A stretch of 64,000 nucleotides of DNA, from NCBI GenBank assembly GCA_964020155.1, contig OZ026549.1, positions 3,016,133 through 3,080,132 of the forward strand. Reading direction: 5' to 3'. A model generated the notes under the pieces. It was not told where the DNA came from and did no database searches. It was given only the letters and a program-made list of their open reading frames with translations. This document shows positions 50,627-62,503 of the stretch, in pieces (within the stretch, counting starts at the first letter, position 1; every line of letters starts with the position of its first letter). The DNA is from Chondrilla cf. caribensis (lineage: Eukaryota > Porifera > Demospongiae > Chondrillida > Chondrillidae). The translations under genes and the position numbers were made by a program.

Positions 50627-53600
50627 GAGATTCGCCGAATTGGCCCCTCAGAAAATGATTATCTAACGATTCCACAGAAATCACCCTCTGCATTACATAA
50701 TCAGCTCACCATATGCCAATGGAATATTAATGGTCTGACATGTGATAAACTTATCGAAATAGAATCTTACATGTTGAACAAATCTCCAGACATTATGGTA
50801 CTCACGGAAAGTTGGTTAAAACCTGTAGTATCTTACAACTTAGAGATAAAAGACTATGTACTGCTTAATTATCCAAGATCTTCAATGCATAGGAAAGCTA
50901 GACGTAACTCAGGAGGCATTGTGATCTACATCCAACAATACCTGTACAATTTCATCGTTATTAGCAAAATAGCCAGAGATAGAGTCTGGATGAGGATCAA
51001 AGCCCCTATTATTAATGCTAATCGTGATGTCTACTTATGTACACTATATGTCCCACCTATTGACTCTTCATCAATGCTAACATCAGACTCCCCTTGGGAT
51101 GAAATTCAAAGTGAAATTATCAAATTTAATGAACTGGGAGATTTAATCTTGATAGGTGATTTCAATGCAAGGACTGGAAATTTCCAACATGGAATTTCAG
51201 ACCCAATAGATGACTATGATCAACCCCCCTATGAGCCGGAGATTAATTTTGTCCCACCCGTAGATTATGATGCTCCAGCTAGAGTATCAATGGATACTAC
51301 CATAAATGCATATGGACACGATCTCATTTCAATCTGCAGTGCAAATAGCCTAATAATATGCAATGGATCATATCCACCAGATAACATCTCAGGCCTAAAA
51401 ACTTGCCATACTGCCAATGGATCAAGTTGCGTTGACTATGCAATAATTAGTAGTTATCTCGGACCAGCTGTCGATTCTTTTGAAGTTGGAGGCTTAGAAT
51501 CATTCTCTGACCACTGTCCCATCTCACTTACAATACGTACACCAAACACCCACTGTTTGAAACCAACTACACCAAATGAAATAGCGGAAGCTCTTGCAGA
51601 TGACCTAACGAGTAGAGTAGATGAACCCATGGAGAATAATAGTATTAATTACAAAATTCACTGGAATAAAGATAAGCTACAGGAACTAAACAATTATTTG
51701 CAGCAACATCACCCCTCCAGGTCAAATATCTCAGATAACTCTCTTAGTATTGAAACCTTAATTGAAAATTTTACTGATCAACTTATCGATGCTGGAATGA
51801 CAGTGGTTTGTGCCAGGAAAACTAAATTGAAAGCTCCACGCCAAAATGAAAAAAGTAACAATATTCAACGAGATAGGTTACCATATCAATGGTTTGATAA
51901 CGAGTGTAGATCTTATAAATCTGAGGTTTTGAAGAGCCTAAGTGATTGGAGGCATGATTATTCAAATGACACATTAAAATCAAGATATTTCGACTTGAAA
52001 GCCTCCTGGAAACGTCTAATTAAGAAAAAAAAGAGATCGGCATGTTATAAATGGAATAAATCTCTAAAACAAATGATCAATTCAGACCCAAATTCATTTT
52101 GGAATATAATCCGACCAAAATCAAAAACCACTACTAACCCACCTAAAATAAGCCCCGAGCAATGGAAACAATATTTTGAGAAATTGTTTTCAAGTGATAA
52201 AAGTAATTCTTACAATGTGACCAGCCCTGCCAGTCCAATCAATGATAACCAAAACCCATGCCATTCACAAGAACCAGAGATTACTCTATCAGAGATTGAA
52301 GCTGCCATATCCAATCTCAAGCTACGCAAATCAAGTGGCTTGGATTTCATCACAAATGAAGTGATAAAATCCCTACCGAAATCATGGATTAACTACCTCC
52401 GAATGATCTTTAACAAAATCTTACAAACTGGCAAATATCCATATAAATGGGCATCATCAGTAATTCAACCAATATATAAATCTGGTAACCGAAATTTGCC
52501 AAGCAACTACCGTGGCATATCTTTAATTACCTGTATTGGAAAATTATTCACTCGTATTATCAATGAAAGATTGAAAAAATGGGCTGAGAATTCCAACATT
52601 TTATGTAAAGAGCAATTTGGATTCCAGAAAGGTAAACGAACCACCGATGCTTTATTCATTCTTACCACACTAATCCAAAAACAAATATCTAATAAAAAAC
52701 AGCTATATTGTTGCTTTGTGGACTTTAATAAAGCATTTGATAGTGTCTCTCATGACCTTCTTTGGGCTAAACTCACAGAACAAGGAGTCAATCCCCAGCT
52801 AATTAAACTTCTGAAATCTTACTATAGTAAATCCAAATCATGTGTACGAACCCCTGATCAAGGCTTAACAAACATGTTCGGTACAACTAGAGGTGTAAAA
52901 CAAGGGTGCAATCTGAGCCCACTCCTATTTAGCTTGTACATCAATAGTCTCCCAGAGAGTATACACCCTACTGGTGATACAATTTTTCCATCATCATGTG
53001 TAATGTTCGCTGATGATGTTGTTGTATTTTCTGATGATCCACATTCCCTCCAAAACATATTAAATTCTCTTGACACATTCTGTAAACAGCTAAGCCTCCA
53101 GATAAACCCAGTCAAAACAAAGATATTGGTATTTGGCAAACACCCAAAGAGAGTAACCCAAATATGGAAAATAGACAACAACACAGTAGATATTGTAGAC
53201 TCTTACAAATATCTAGGCACTTGGCTGTCTTGGAAAGGTGATTTTAAGATTTGTCTAGACAAAATATACAAACGTACAATTTTATCCTTACTGCAATTGC
53301 AACAACGTATCATTGCTTTGAACCTCAGTGACATTGAGATTTTGCTACGATTGTTTAATACTTTAATAAAACCCATATTACTATACAATGCAGAGATCTG
53401 GGGTCTGAATGACATCCAAATTTTAGAAAATCTTTGCTTAAAATTCTACAAATTTATTCTACGGGTCCCTCAGAACTGTTCCAATCTTGCCGTCTATGCA
53501 GAACTTGGATCACCAAAACTATCAATAGATGCCTCAATAAGGGTGTTTAAGTATTTCCAAAGAATAAAATCTAATCAACTATCTGATCTGGTGAGCAAGG

Positions 53601-54238
53601 CCTATTCAATATCAAATGATTTGGCTAATCAGGGATACAATTGTTGGCTGCATACAGTAAGACAACATTTGAAGAATCTTGGTTATAATCCAGACTTCAT
53701 CACCCCAAGCACAGAAGAACTACAAACACGATTACGAGATCAGCACCTACAGCAAACAGTAAATGCAATCAATGCTGACCATGGACCCACAAAAATTGGT
53801 AAAAATAAGTTAAGATATTATCGTTTAATGAAGGTTAACTACACAAGTCTAGAAAAATATCTCATCATAATTCAAAATCCAGCCATAAGACGTGCATTGA
53901 CAAAGTTCCGAATCTCTAACCATCAATTGTCCATAGAATTGGGAAGATTCAAGAGACCACCCCAACCGGTTTCAGAGCGTATTTGCCCCATGTGCCATCT
54001 GGGTGTTGTTGAGGATGAAATTCATTTCTTGCTGATCTGTCCACTCTATAACAACTTGAGAGAACCACTATTGAAGTTAGCATCAACATTTAACAGATCA
54101 TTTGCCTTCCTCACGACGATCAATAAATTCACTTACATAATGTCCAATGAAAATACATCAATGATAAATGTACTAGCAAATTATATATACAAATCCATGA
54201 CACTAAGACAGAATATGTTATTACAACCATTTAATTGA
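50627..54238 (+). CDS. LINE ORF2: APE endonuclease and reverse transcriptase
   Basis: Open from just after the ORF1 TAG to TGA at 54236-54238, 1203 codons. The first ATG (50771) lies after the essential start of the endonuclease (QLTICQWNINGL at about 50701-50736), so translation must begin upstream, by stop readthrough, reinitiation at a non-ATG codon, or fusion with ORF1. Endonuclease motifs: LTESW, LIGDFNARTG, SFSDHCPISL. RT motifs: GNRNLPSNYRGISL, FVDFNKAFDSVSHDLL, GVKQGCNLSPLLF, MFADDVVVFSDD. The C-terminus has CPMCHLGVVEDEIHFLLICP, a CCHC-like knuckle. No frameshift or internal stop. Confidence 0.85.
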   Translation, partial: EIRRIGPSENDYLTIPQKSPSALHNQLTICQWNINGLTCDKLIEIESYMLNKSPDIMVLTESWLKPVVSYNLEIKDYVLLNYPRSSMHRKARRNSGGIVIYIQQYLYNFIVISKIARDRVWMRIKAPIINANRDVYLCTLYVPPIDSSSMLTSDSPWDEIQSEIIKFNELGDLILIGDFNARTGNFQHGISDPIDDYDQPPYEPEINFVPPVDYDAPARVSMDTTINAYGHDLISICSANSLIICNGSYPPDNISGLKTCHTANGSSCVDYAIISSYLGPAVDSFEVGGLESFSDHCPISLTIRTPNTHCLKPTTPNEIAEALADDLTSRVDEPMENNSINYKIHWNKDKLQELNNYLQQHHPSRSNISDNSLSIETLIENFTDQLIDAGMTVVCARKTKLKAPRQNEKSNNIQRDRLPYQWFDNECRSYKSEVLKSLSDWRHDYSNDTLKSRYFDLKASWKRLIKKKKRSACYKWNKSLKQMINSDPNSFWNIIRPKSKTTTNPPKISPEQWKQYFEKLFSSDKSNSYNVTSPASPINDNQNPCHSQEPEITLSEIEAAISNLKLRKSSGLDFITNEVIKSLPKSWINYLRMIFNKILQTGKYPYKWASSVIQPIYKSGNRNLPSNYRGISLITCIGKLFTRIINERLKKWAENSNILCKEQFGFQKGKRTTDALFILTTLIQKQISNKKQLYCCFVDFNKAFDSVSHDLLWAKLTEQGVNPQLIKLLKSYYSKSKSCVRTPDQGLTNMFGTTRGVKQGCNLSPLLFSLYINSLPESIHPTGDTIFPSSCVMFADDVVVFSDDPHSLQNILNSLDTFCKQLSLQINPVKTKILVFGKHPKRVTQIWKIDNNTVDIVDSYKYLGTWLSWKGDFKICLDKIYKRTILSLLQLQQRIIALNLSDIEILLRLFNTLIKPILLYNAEIWGLNDIQILENLCLKFYKFILRVPQNCSNLAVYAELGSPKLSIDASIRVFKYFQRIKSNQLSDLVSKAYSISNDLANQGYNCWLHTVRQHLKNLGYNPDFITPSTEELQTRLRDQHLQQTVNAINADHGPTKIGKNKLRYYRLMKVNYTSLEKYLIIIQNPAIRRALTKFRISNHQLSIELGRFKRPPQPVSERICPMCHLGVVEDEIHFLLICPLYNNLREPLLKLASTFNRSFAFLTTINKFTYIMSNENTSMINVLANYIYKSMTLRQNMLLQPFN

Positions 54239-54662
54239 TTATACAATAAGTTTCAAATACTAAGTAAAGATTGATTTGAGCAATAATAAGATCTGAGGTC
54301 CAGGGGCCATTTCGGCTTATAAGGACCAGTGATGACTATATATATATAAGTACACACAACCTTTTTTGAGAGTGGATGTCATATTTGCCTTCTCTTCAGA
54401 GAAATCCCCCTCCCCCTTCTGGAAATTCTATATTTACCTCCCTTGAGATACCTGTATATCTGTAGGTTTTAGGAAACAGACTTTCTGGTATGAATCTGGT
54501 CCCACAGTACACATACTACAAATGTGTGCACAAATACACGTACACACATGCACCATCACAATATAAATCACACAAATAATATCACAGTGATTACTTGATA
54601 AGAGAAAAACTCTTAACTCTGTATATTATAATACATGTATTCATTGCTTTCTATGAATTCAG

Positions 54663-54923
54663 AACCATCTGCTCCAAGGTATCCCTGTATAATTGGAGAT
54701 GATACAGATGGAATTGAACTAAACTGGATACCTCCACTGGAATGCAATGGAGATGTCTACTATCTTATTGAATATAATGATGGAATTAATACTGTTTCAG
54801 TAAATACCTCGAGTGAGTCTACCTATTTCCATTTAACAGGACTACAGAGAGGAGTGACCTACAACATCACAGTGGTTGCAGTGAACTCAGCAGGAAAGAA
54901 TGATACTGGAGCTGTTCTACAGA
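54663..54923 (+). CDS. G5 exon: second FN3 domain (D4)
   Basis: 261 bases, phase 1-1, open. LNWIPPLECNG and HLTGLQRGVTYNITVVAVNSAG. It is 18 bases shorter than other copies at the 3' end but keeps the frame. Confidence 0.75.
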
Positions 54924-55002
54924 GTAAGCTTCTGTCAATATGAGATAACTTGATTTGTCAGTTGTCATGGCATAAAGTGACCCATAGCATATCTATATAT
55001 TA

Positions 55003-55680
55003 CACAGGGAATCGAGAATATGGAGACCTACAAAAACGGGATCTGGTTTATTTAAATTGACTGTGTGAAAGACGTGTGTATGATTGTTGACTGGAAGACA
55101 GTCCAAAAACGTAATGGGAAGACGTGGGGTAAATATATTCATTAGTTGCTAAGTATATTCATAAGCATTATCTCAGTTCGTGGTCAATAACTAATTTGAT
55201 GATCTCATCTCATGATGTCCACGTGATGATCAACCACATTGGGCGCAATTTCTCCTTTTGAATTATATTTATTGATTCTAGCTGGTTTATTATGCCTATT
55301 TTTCTATCATTTTGTATTTTGAATGTAGGTCAATTTTAAAAGATCCAGTTTGCTAGCAGAGTTTGTATGCATGAATTACAATGTTACTGTCTGTTATCTT
55401 TGTCACTCTCTGTGTGTATAATGTTGGGTATACGTGCACTGAAGGAATCTGGCTACTCAGTTTGCTGGATATACTCTGTGTACGTGCACTGAAGGAATCT
55501 GGCTACTCAGTTTGCTGGATATACTCTGTGTACGTGCACTGAAGGAATCTGGCTACTCCGTTTGCTGGATATAGTCTGTGTAATGGAACCTGACAGGCAT
55601 GGTTGAGTGGCTGACCAGTAACTTTGTTGCGAGAGTCAGCCCAGGCTGTAAAGTGCCAGTATTAATTCATTTCACTTTTC

Positions 55681-55750
<70 letters not shown>

Positions 55751-57637
55751 TATGTTTGTGTGTGAAGTCAACCTTTATACTCACACAATGTTGGGTATAC
55801 GTGCACTGAAGGAATCTGGCTACTCAGTTTGCTGGATATACTCTGTGTGATGGAACCTGACAGGCATGGTCGAGTGGCTGACCAGTAACCTTGTTGCGAG
55901 AGTCAGCCCAGGCTGTAAAGTGCCAGTATTATTTTGTTTCACTTTTCTTCATTTTGCGCGTGCGTGTGTGTGTGTGGTATGTTTTATGTGAACTCAACCT
56001 TTATACTCACACAATGTTGGGTATACGTGCACTGAAGGAATCTGGCTACTCAGTTTGCTGGATATACTCTGTGTGATGGAACCTGACAGGCATGGTCGAG
56101 TGGCTGACCAGTAACCTTGTTGCGAGAGTCAGCCCAGGCTGTAAAGTGCCAGTATTATTTTGTTTCACTTTTCTTCATTTTGCGCGTGCGTGTATGTGTG
56201 TGTGTGTGTGGCGTGTTTTATGTGAACTCAACCTTTATACTCACACAATGTTGGGAATACGTGCACTGAAGGAATCTGGCTACTCAGTTTGCTGGATATA
56301 CTCTGTGTGATGGAATCTGACAGGCATGGTTGAGTGGCTGACCAGTAACCTTGTTGCGAGAGTCAGCCCAGGCTGTAAAGTGCCAGTATTATTTTGTTTC
56401 ACTTTTCTTCATTTTGCGCGTGCGTGTGTGTGTGTGTGTGTGTGTGTGGTATGTTTTATGTGAACTCAACCTTTATACTCACACAATGTTGGGTATACGT
56501 GCACTGAAGGAATCTGCCTAGTACTCAGTGTACTGGTTATACTCTGTGTGATGGAGCCCGACGGACGTGGTCGAGTGGCTGACCAATGTGCATGATGGTG
56601 TGTGTGTGTGCATTTGTATATATCCATGTGATATACAATTAGTATTGTATGTAACTTTGTAGGTTTGCTGGCAATCAGGAGAAGGCAGCCAGAAACACCT
56701 CAATATGCCAATGTTGTAGGTGGAAGAGGATCGAGAGTAAGTGATCCTGAAGTACAGTTGTGAATAGAACCCAAATGACAGAATGCTCAACTTTATTGTG
56801 CAGCTATGCAGAACAAGGTTTTAAAGCATGAAGTATACATGGGTTATGGTAACACCTTGTACGGCCGATGAGGAATCCAAAGAGGAAACGTTTAGTTTAT
56901 AAATCCATCAAGTAAGCTGCTAAGTTGATCCAGGATTTAATTTAGCTACTGTGATTAGTTTGTCTTTTACTACACAGGACTTAGCTATCAACAGCAGCTG
57001 CCAAAGAAGTAATCTAGAGAGACTGTACAAAAGTAGCCAAAAATAGACAGAGATTTGAACCCCATATCAAGATGGATAAACAAACCTCTAAATTCACCAC
57101 CTGCTGGTGCCAAACAATGGACAACGGTAGACACCCATTTAAAAGTAGCTAGAAGAGATTCAACAGAGAAAATCCATGCCAACTCCCTCCAAGGCAAGGT
57201 TGAAGGGGCATCCCTAGAAGACAGCCTACAGGTTTAGACATCTTTTTCAGTTTATATCTATCCTTTTTTGAACAAGTTATTTTCTCACGATTTTTGTAAT
57301 TTTAAGAATGATTTCTAGCTTGTAATCGGTGTGCACGTACGTATGCACGGGTATAAAAATGATGGGCGTCCTAGATTCCAAATCAGAACGAAACTGGAAG
57401 CGGGGAAGCTAACGGCAGACGAGTAGATTTGTTGTACAAAGACGTGTGAAATCTCTTCAACTAACCGCCGCGGTTTACAACCGGTTAGCCGGACGTCTGA
57501 TGTATGTGAGATGGACGTGCGGTTAACGGAAACGGTCTCCGTGCGAGAGAAAAAACGGTCTTCCCATGGTAATCGTTGTGAAGCGGTAAGCGTTTTCTTA
57601 AACAACAAAACGGTTTTCTAATACGCGATTCCCTGTG
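55003..57637. mobile_element. 2.6-kb TTA-flanked TIR element
   Basis: CACAGGGAATCG at the left end and CGATTCCCTGTG at the right, with TTA directly outside each (55000-55002, 57638-57640). G2 has uninterrupted sequence at the matching place. A 3-base TTA target fits PIF/Harbinger (TWA); CACTA elements also make 3-base duplications. Contains the 230-bp minisatellite but no transposase, so nonautonomous. Confidence 0.65.
55433..56560. repeat. Minisatellite: short 50-bp and long 226-238-bp units
   Basis: ACGTGCACTGAAGGAATCTG starts every unit. Three short units (about 50 bases) come first, then four long units starting near 55789, 56015, 56249 and 56487. Long units differ mostly in the length of an internal GT run. 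Each contains GGCATGGTCGAGTGGCTGAC, which resembles a tRNA A box. Confidence 0.85.
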
Positions 57638-57879
57638 TTAGATCATTGTCAAACAACAACTCATGCACAGTATATACTATAGCACTGACATATTTGATGG
57701 CAATAGTGAATAATCCTTAATTTAATAAGCATTCGATATGTTGCAATGTGCAGGCATGGCATATTACTTTACTACACAGTCCAAATTGGTGTGATGTCAT
57801 TTACATATTATGTGTGTATATATGTGCATACACGTGTACATGTATGACACTAGTTATAAATTTAATTGTATTCACACAG

Positions 57880-57915
57880 TATCCATTCCTCCACCTACTA
57901 CGAATAACCCCATTG
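57880..57915 (+). CDS. G5 exon: Pro/Thr stalk
   Basis: 36 bases, SIPPPTTNNPIG, phase 1-1, with cacacag and gtgagt sites; nearly the same as G1. Confidence 0.65.
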
Positions 57916-58037
57916 GTGAGTCTATTCAGACATTCTTTGTCTTATGCATGCACATCCTCAATTGTATCATTGTATTGTATATATAATATACAAAACCCTC
58001 ATGATATTATATTCACCGCTATCTTCCTTGAATTCAG

Positions 58038-58489
58038 CAAATGTAACGGCTGGTGTCATTGGAGCCATTGCAGTCCTACTGGTAGCAATGTCTGCCATAG
58101 CAGTTATAATAGTCATAGTGATCATCTGCATAATCAAGTGCAACAGAAGAAAAGGAGGACCAGAAGGCAATGGAGAAGCTGACAATACAGACCATTACTA
58201 CAGTGTAGCCACCGAAAATGCAGTAACACAATCTCCTAGAATCCAAGGAGAAGAAGTCTATCAAAAATTGGATGTTGGCAAGATGGATGATGATGTGACA
58301 TCCAACAAAAACTATCAAAAAATAAATGTCAGAACGATGGATCCGTTGAATTATGTAGTGATGAACAAAAGAGGCTATCTAGGATTGGATGCCAGCAAAA
58401 GGGACAATGATGGTATTTGCAGCAAAGATTATGAAGAATTGGACCTCAACATGTTGGACAAAACCACCAACTATGCATCATTGAAGTGA
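58038..58489 (+). CDS. G5 exon: transmembrane helix and ITAM-bearing tail
   Basis: Same length and layout as G1 (452 bases). Helix, IIKCNRRKGG, E-V-Y-Q-K-L, NYQKI, NYVV and YEEL-x10-YASL at 58430-58483. Still fully open although upstream exons are broken, which suggests recent damage, expression as part of another transcript, or conversion from G1. Confidence 0.8.
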
Positions 58490-59021
58490 TAGTGTGTGAG
58501 AGGGCCATCCAGGGTATAATAGCAGACATCACGAAATGATGTTATTATCCTTTGCGTATGCATGTACATGTATGCACAAAATATACAATGTGTATTTGGG
58601 ATGTTGACGTGCAGCAATTATTGAAAATGAACTGTAGCATTGACACTATACACGAGTACAATGACATAGTGTCAATAGGGTCACTCCTGGATTATTTAAG
58701 CAAGATCTTAATGGAGACAGAAGTCCAGATTGGATAAGAATCAAACTACCATAAACAAGGGAATAATGAATAGCGAGCGATATAGTATATAGCATAATTG
58801 TAGTTGCATTGGTAGTAGTATTCTTACTATAGATCTATGTATACATGATGAGCTGTGTACAATCTTATGAATAATCATGTAGTTGTAAATGGAGAGTATG
58901 CGTATTATGTACGTACCTAGTAACACAAAATTAAATAGCTTCATTATTATATGAGAGAAAGCAAATCTATGCACATCTGTTTCAAGCAATAAGATTTTGG
59001 AGACGGAAATCACACCTTAAA

Positions 59022-59148
<127 letters not shown>

Positions 59149-60118
59149 AATTAAACAATGAATACATACATAATATCTAACAATTTCTAATTGTAATGCA
59201 CTGCAAAGCATTGACTTTGACAGTCATGAAAAATGCAAATAACATCAGTCCCTTGATAGACATTTTCACAATCACCTTTGATAGAATAGCAGGTGCAGGT
59301 AGTTATGGATATATTTATACAATTGATATGCCAGAGTACTGGATTGGTTTAGGATTATATTGATGTTTCACAGAAATGTAATATATACAGGCTGCAATTG
59401 GAAACTTGTATGTTATGTATTATATGTGAGATGAGAGATACAGAGTAAGTGCAGAATAATAATTCATAAATGGCACTTGATTCCAAGTGGTCCAAGGCAA
59501 TTTCCTTTACATTTCTCAATACTAGTGTGTGACACACTACGTATACAAGGAATGTTCATGCACGTCATTTATCACATTTGGTTGGATTTGATTCATATAG
59601 GCAAGTTTATCCACATCACAAAGCCATTCTTAAATAGTTTCCGAAGAATCTTCCGAACCATGGGATTATGATTCCATTCAACACACAGCAGTTTATATAA
59701 TAATTTTTAACTGTATTCACTGTGACAATCAGTGATATATAATTGCACAACCAATTGCAAACTTTTCAAAGCATAATCTTCTTCATTATGTACATTTATT
59801 GATTATAAATTAAAGTTAACATGACTGGAAGAAGCATCAGTATGCTTGGGGGCATTTACTACATGTTTCTATCTTCTGAAACTAAAACCTTATATGTATT
59901 GTATGCATAATATTGATGCAGTCACAGTGATAAATATGCAATCATTTGGTGACTGAAACTACCTTCTACTATCTTCTAGAGAGTGAAGGGGTAACTGTCC
60001 TCAGAAATAATGGTTACGAAAGGGAGCAGCTCTAATTAGATTATATTATGCTCAAAAGAAGACTATAAGCTCCAAAGACTCTCACAGCTTCTGTTTGTTT
60101 AGTGTTGTGTTTGTGTGA

Positions 60119-60121
60119 CAG

Positions 60122-60209
<88 letters not shown>

Positions 60210-60220
60210 CAGATGTGTGT
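60119..60220. repeat. (GT)n microsatellite
   Basis: About 45 GT units, one TTTG and one GCGTGC interruption. Confidence 0.95.
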
Positions 60221-60249
60221 GTGTACATACTGTAGATAATTATGTACAT

Positions 60250-60838
60250 ACATAAGTACTGTGGCTTTAGAAGTTGACCTTCATGAGCATTCAAGCATAT
60301 CAAACAACATGAAGTAATTGCAGTGGTTTCTGAACTTCCAGCCCTATTGCACACTGTACATGGTATAGCATATTCCAAATTTTACCTTGTATGTATCCAT
60401 TAGTATAAATTTTGTACATGTTAATTATCCTAGGTGGTAATCGCCCATTGTGAATTTTGCAGTTGGATGTAATCCTCAAATATCTTGCACCATGTGTGTG
60501 CATAAGCAATTCATGAAAACCATGCACCAATAATAATAATTGTGGAATATTATCACCACTATTCTCACAGCACTGGTAAAATCATGTAGGGTTCAGACTA
60601 TATCAAGATCAAATTAATCAGGGTATCATCTAGATATCACATGATGAAATCCTTTATAATGTCAGTTAGTACTTCCTTTGACCATAGGAATGTTTGGGCT
60701 ATAAGAAAAGGAAACATTTCTATGACCAGAGGAAGTATTAACTGACCTATAGGTATTCGTTGGACATATATGGATCCTGAAAATACACTGTAACAAAATT
60801 CAAGTGCTACCAGATGAACTATTGTCCAAGCGAGGAAG
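60250..60838 (+). repeat. Beta-gene upstream block (copy in G6)
   Basis: Collinear with 33440-34067. It includes the inverted ETS-like pair. No coding sequence. Confidence 0.7.
60661..60752 (+). promoter_or_regulatory. Inverted ETS-like pair upstream of G6
   Basis: GTCAGTTAGTACTTCCTTTG and CAGAGGAAGTATTAACTGAC are inverted copies, both with a GGAAGTA core, 87-178 bases before the ATG. More perfect than in G5. Confidence 0.5.
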
Positions 60839-60917
60839 ATGAGCTACATCAAAAGAATCTTTTTGATAAGTACTGTACTCTATATACTGACAACTACTGT
60901 AACAACTGCCTTTTCAG
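60839..60917 (+). CDS. G6 exon 1: signal peptide
   Basis: ATG at 60839: MSYIKRIFLISTVLYILTTT then VTTAFSG, phase 1 at GTGAGT. Confidence 0.75.
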
Positions 60918-62448
60918 GTGAGTTCGACTTTCCAAACGATCGCTGACCTAAATCACGGTGGGATAGTTAGTCAGGCCAGACCACAATATTACGGGGGGAA
61001 ATGGTCCGAGACAGGGACAGCGAAAGGGGCCCCGCTAGCTGCCACCGTCTTCAAATTGAATCTTTTTAAGTCATCGCCTGGCCTATTCACTCCTTTAGTT
61101 CCGTTCATTCACTTCAATATTATGGCATTATTTCTCGTGATTTGATAAATAACTTGTCCAGCAATTGCCATGTGTTTACAGCCACATCCTCATCTGGATA
61201 TCACTCATACACCGATATGATGACCGTACGGATGCCGATTCACGGCTCCGTCGATCTACATCACGTAATTTTAATCTGCATGACATTGTGTGCATTCTCC
61301 ATACAATTACACACTTAATGCGATGACTAAGTAGGTAAATACAAGGATATATAAATTAATGAGGAAGATCATACCTACGTTATACTGATACAACGACTTC
61401 CTTACTAGATTTAATACAGTTACACACACAAATAGACAGTGTCCGTTAATCCGCATGCCAAGATGATCCTCTCACTTACCTAAGTGTAAACAGATGTGCC
61501 ACGTACGGTGACCGTCTAATTGAAAGTTATTTTGATGAAATCGAAAGCTAATTTTGTTCCACCATATCATAGATACTCAAACACCGCAGTAAAGTAGTTC
61601 TCACGTTCTAACCATATCCAACACGTGCTTTGTGTATAAAATCTGATTCATTGCCTAGTGAATCGGATATTTTATATTGACACAAAGCGTGAGCTGTCAA
61701 GTGCAAAGTGGTAACCGTGTATTTTAAACGCAAAGATTGAAGCGTCGAGCGAAATTTGCGTTAACAGTCTTGACAGTAAACTATAAACTCAAGTACACAC
61801 TGACTGGAAACCACCATTTATGATCATACAGCATAATCATATATACACAATTGCATGATATCAATGTCATAGATAAGATTCAGACATTTGTCACTAACAT
61901 GGCAGATCAAAATTAAGAAAACACATGGGTTTGGTTAATGGGACAAGTACAATATTCATGGATTCTGGTTATCTCCGGATCCACCGTACCAATTTGAAGT
62001 GTGAGATTTAATATTAATATACTCTCACATATTCGAAGACCATAATACAGGTATCTAAACTTTACGCGTACATACATGAAAATAAGAAAGTGTTGCACTT
62101 GTGTGTATGTATGTTTAAAGCATGTGTGTCTTCTGGAGCCCATTTCCTACAGGGCATGGCAATCAGGTTAAGAGTACATGGTTAGTGTTATTCTAAGAGT
62201 GGTTTGGAAAGATGATCATGCAGTGATGCATGGCAATTTTGCTCCCTTCAAGTATTTGATTATTATGTTTTTTTGTTTTGCCTTATTTGCACTTGCACCC
62301 CTCTGTACACCATAAACTTGTATACATGACAAAGCAGTTAACATGTGCTTACAGAATCACACACAATCCATAGTTCTGTAGGGGCCTTAGGCAAGGGCCA
62401 TTTGCCCCTCCTCCATCTTGAAAATTCACACACACGTACGCACACACG

Positions 62449-62503
<55 letters not shown>

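Larger units (their letters stand above)
49635..54340 (+). mobile_element. Near full-length CR1/L2-like LINE inserted in G5 intron
   Basis: Interrupts intron sequence that continues as CATCTGTAT... on the left and AGTACACAC... on the right, compared with G2. Short 5' UTR, ORF1 49685-50626, ORF2 from 50627, short 3' UTR ending in a TATATA run near 54340. The exact ends and target duplication are obscured by TA-rich flanks. Both ORFs are free of internal lesions, so the insertion looks young. Confidence 0.75.

Noticed and set aside
55590..56580. tRNA genes in the minisatellite (A-box-like TGGTCGAGTGG)
   Set aside because: No B box, cloverleaf or acceptor stem can be drawn around it.
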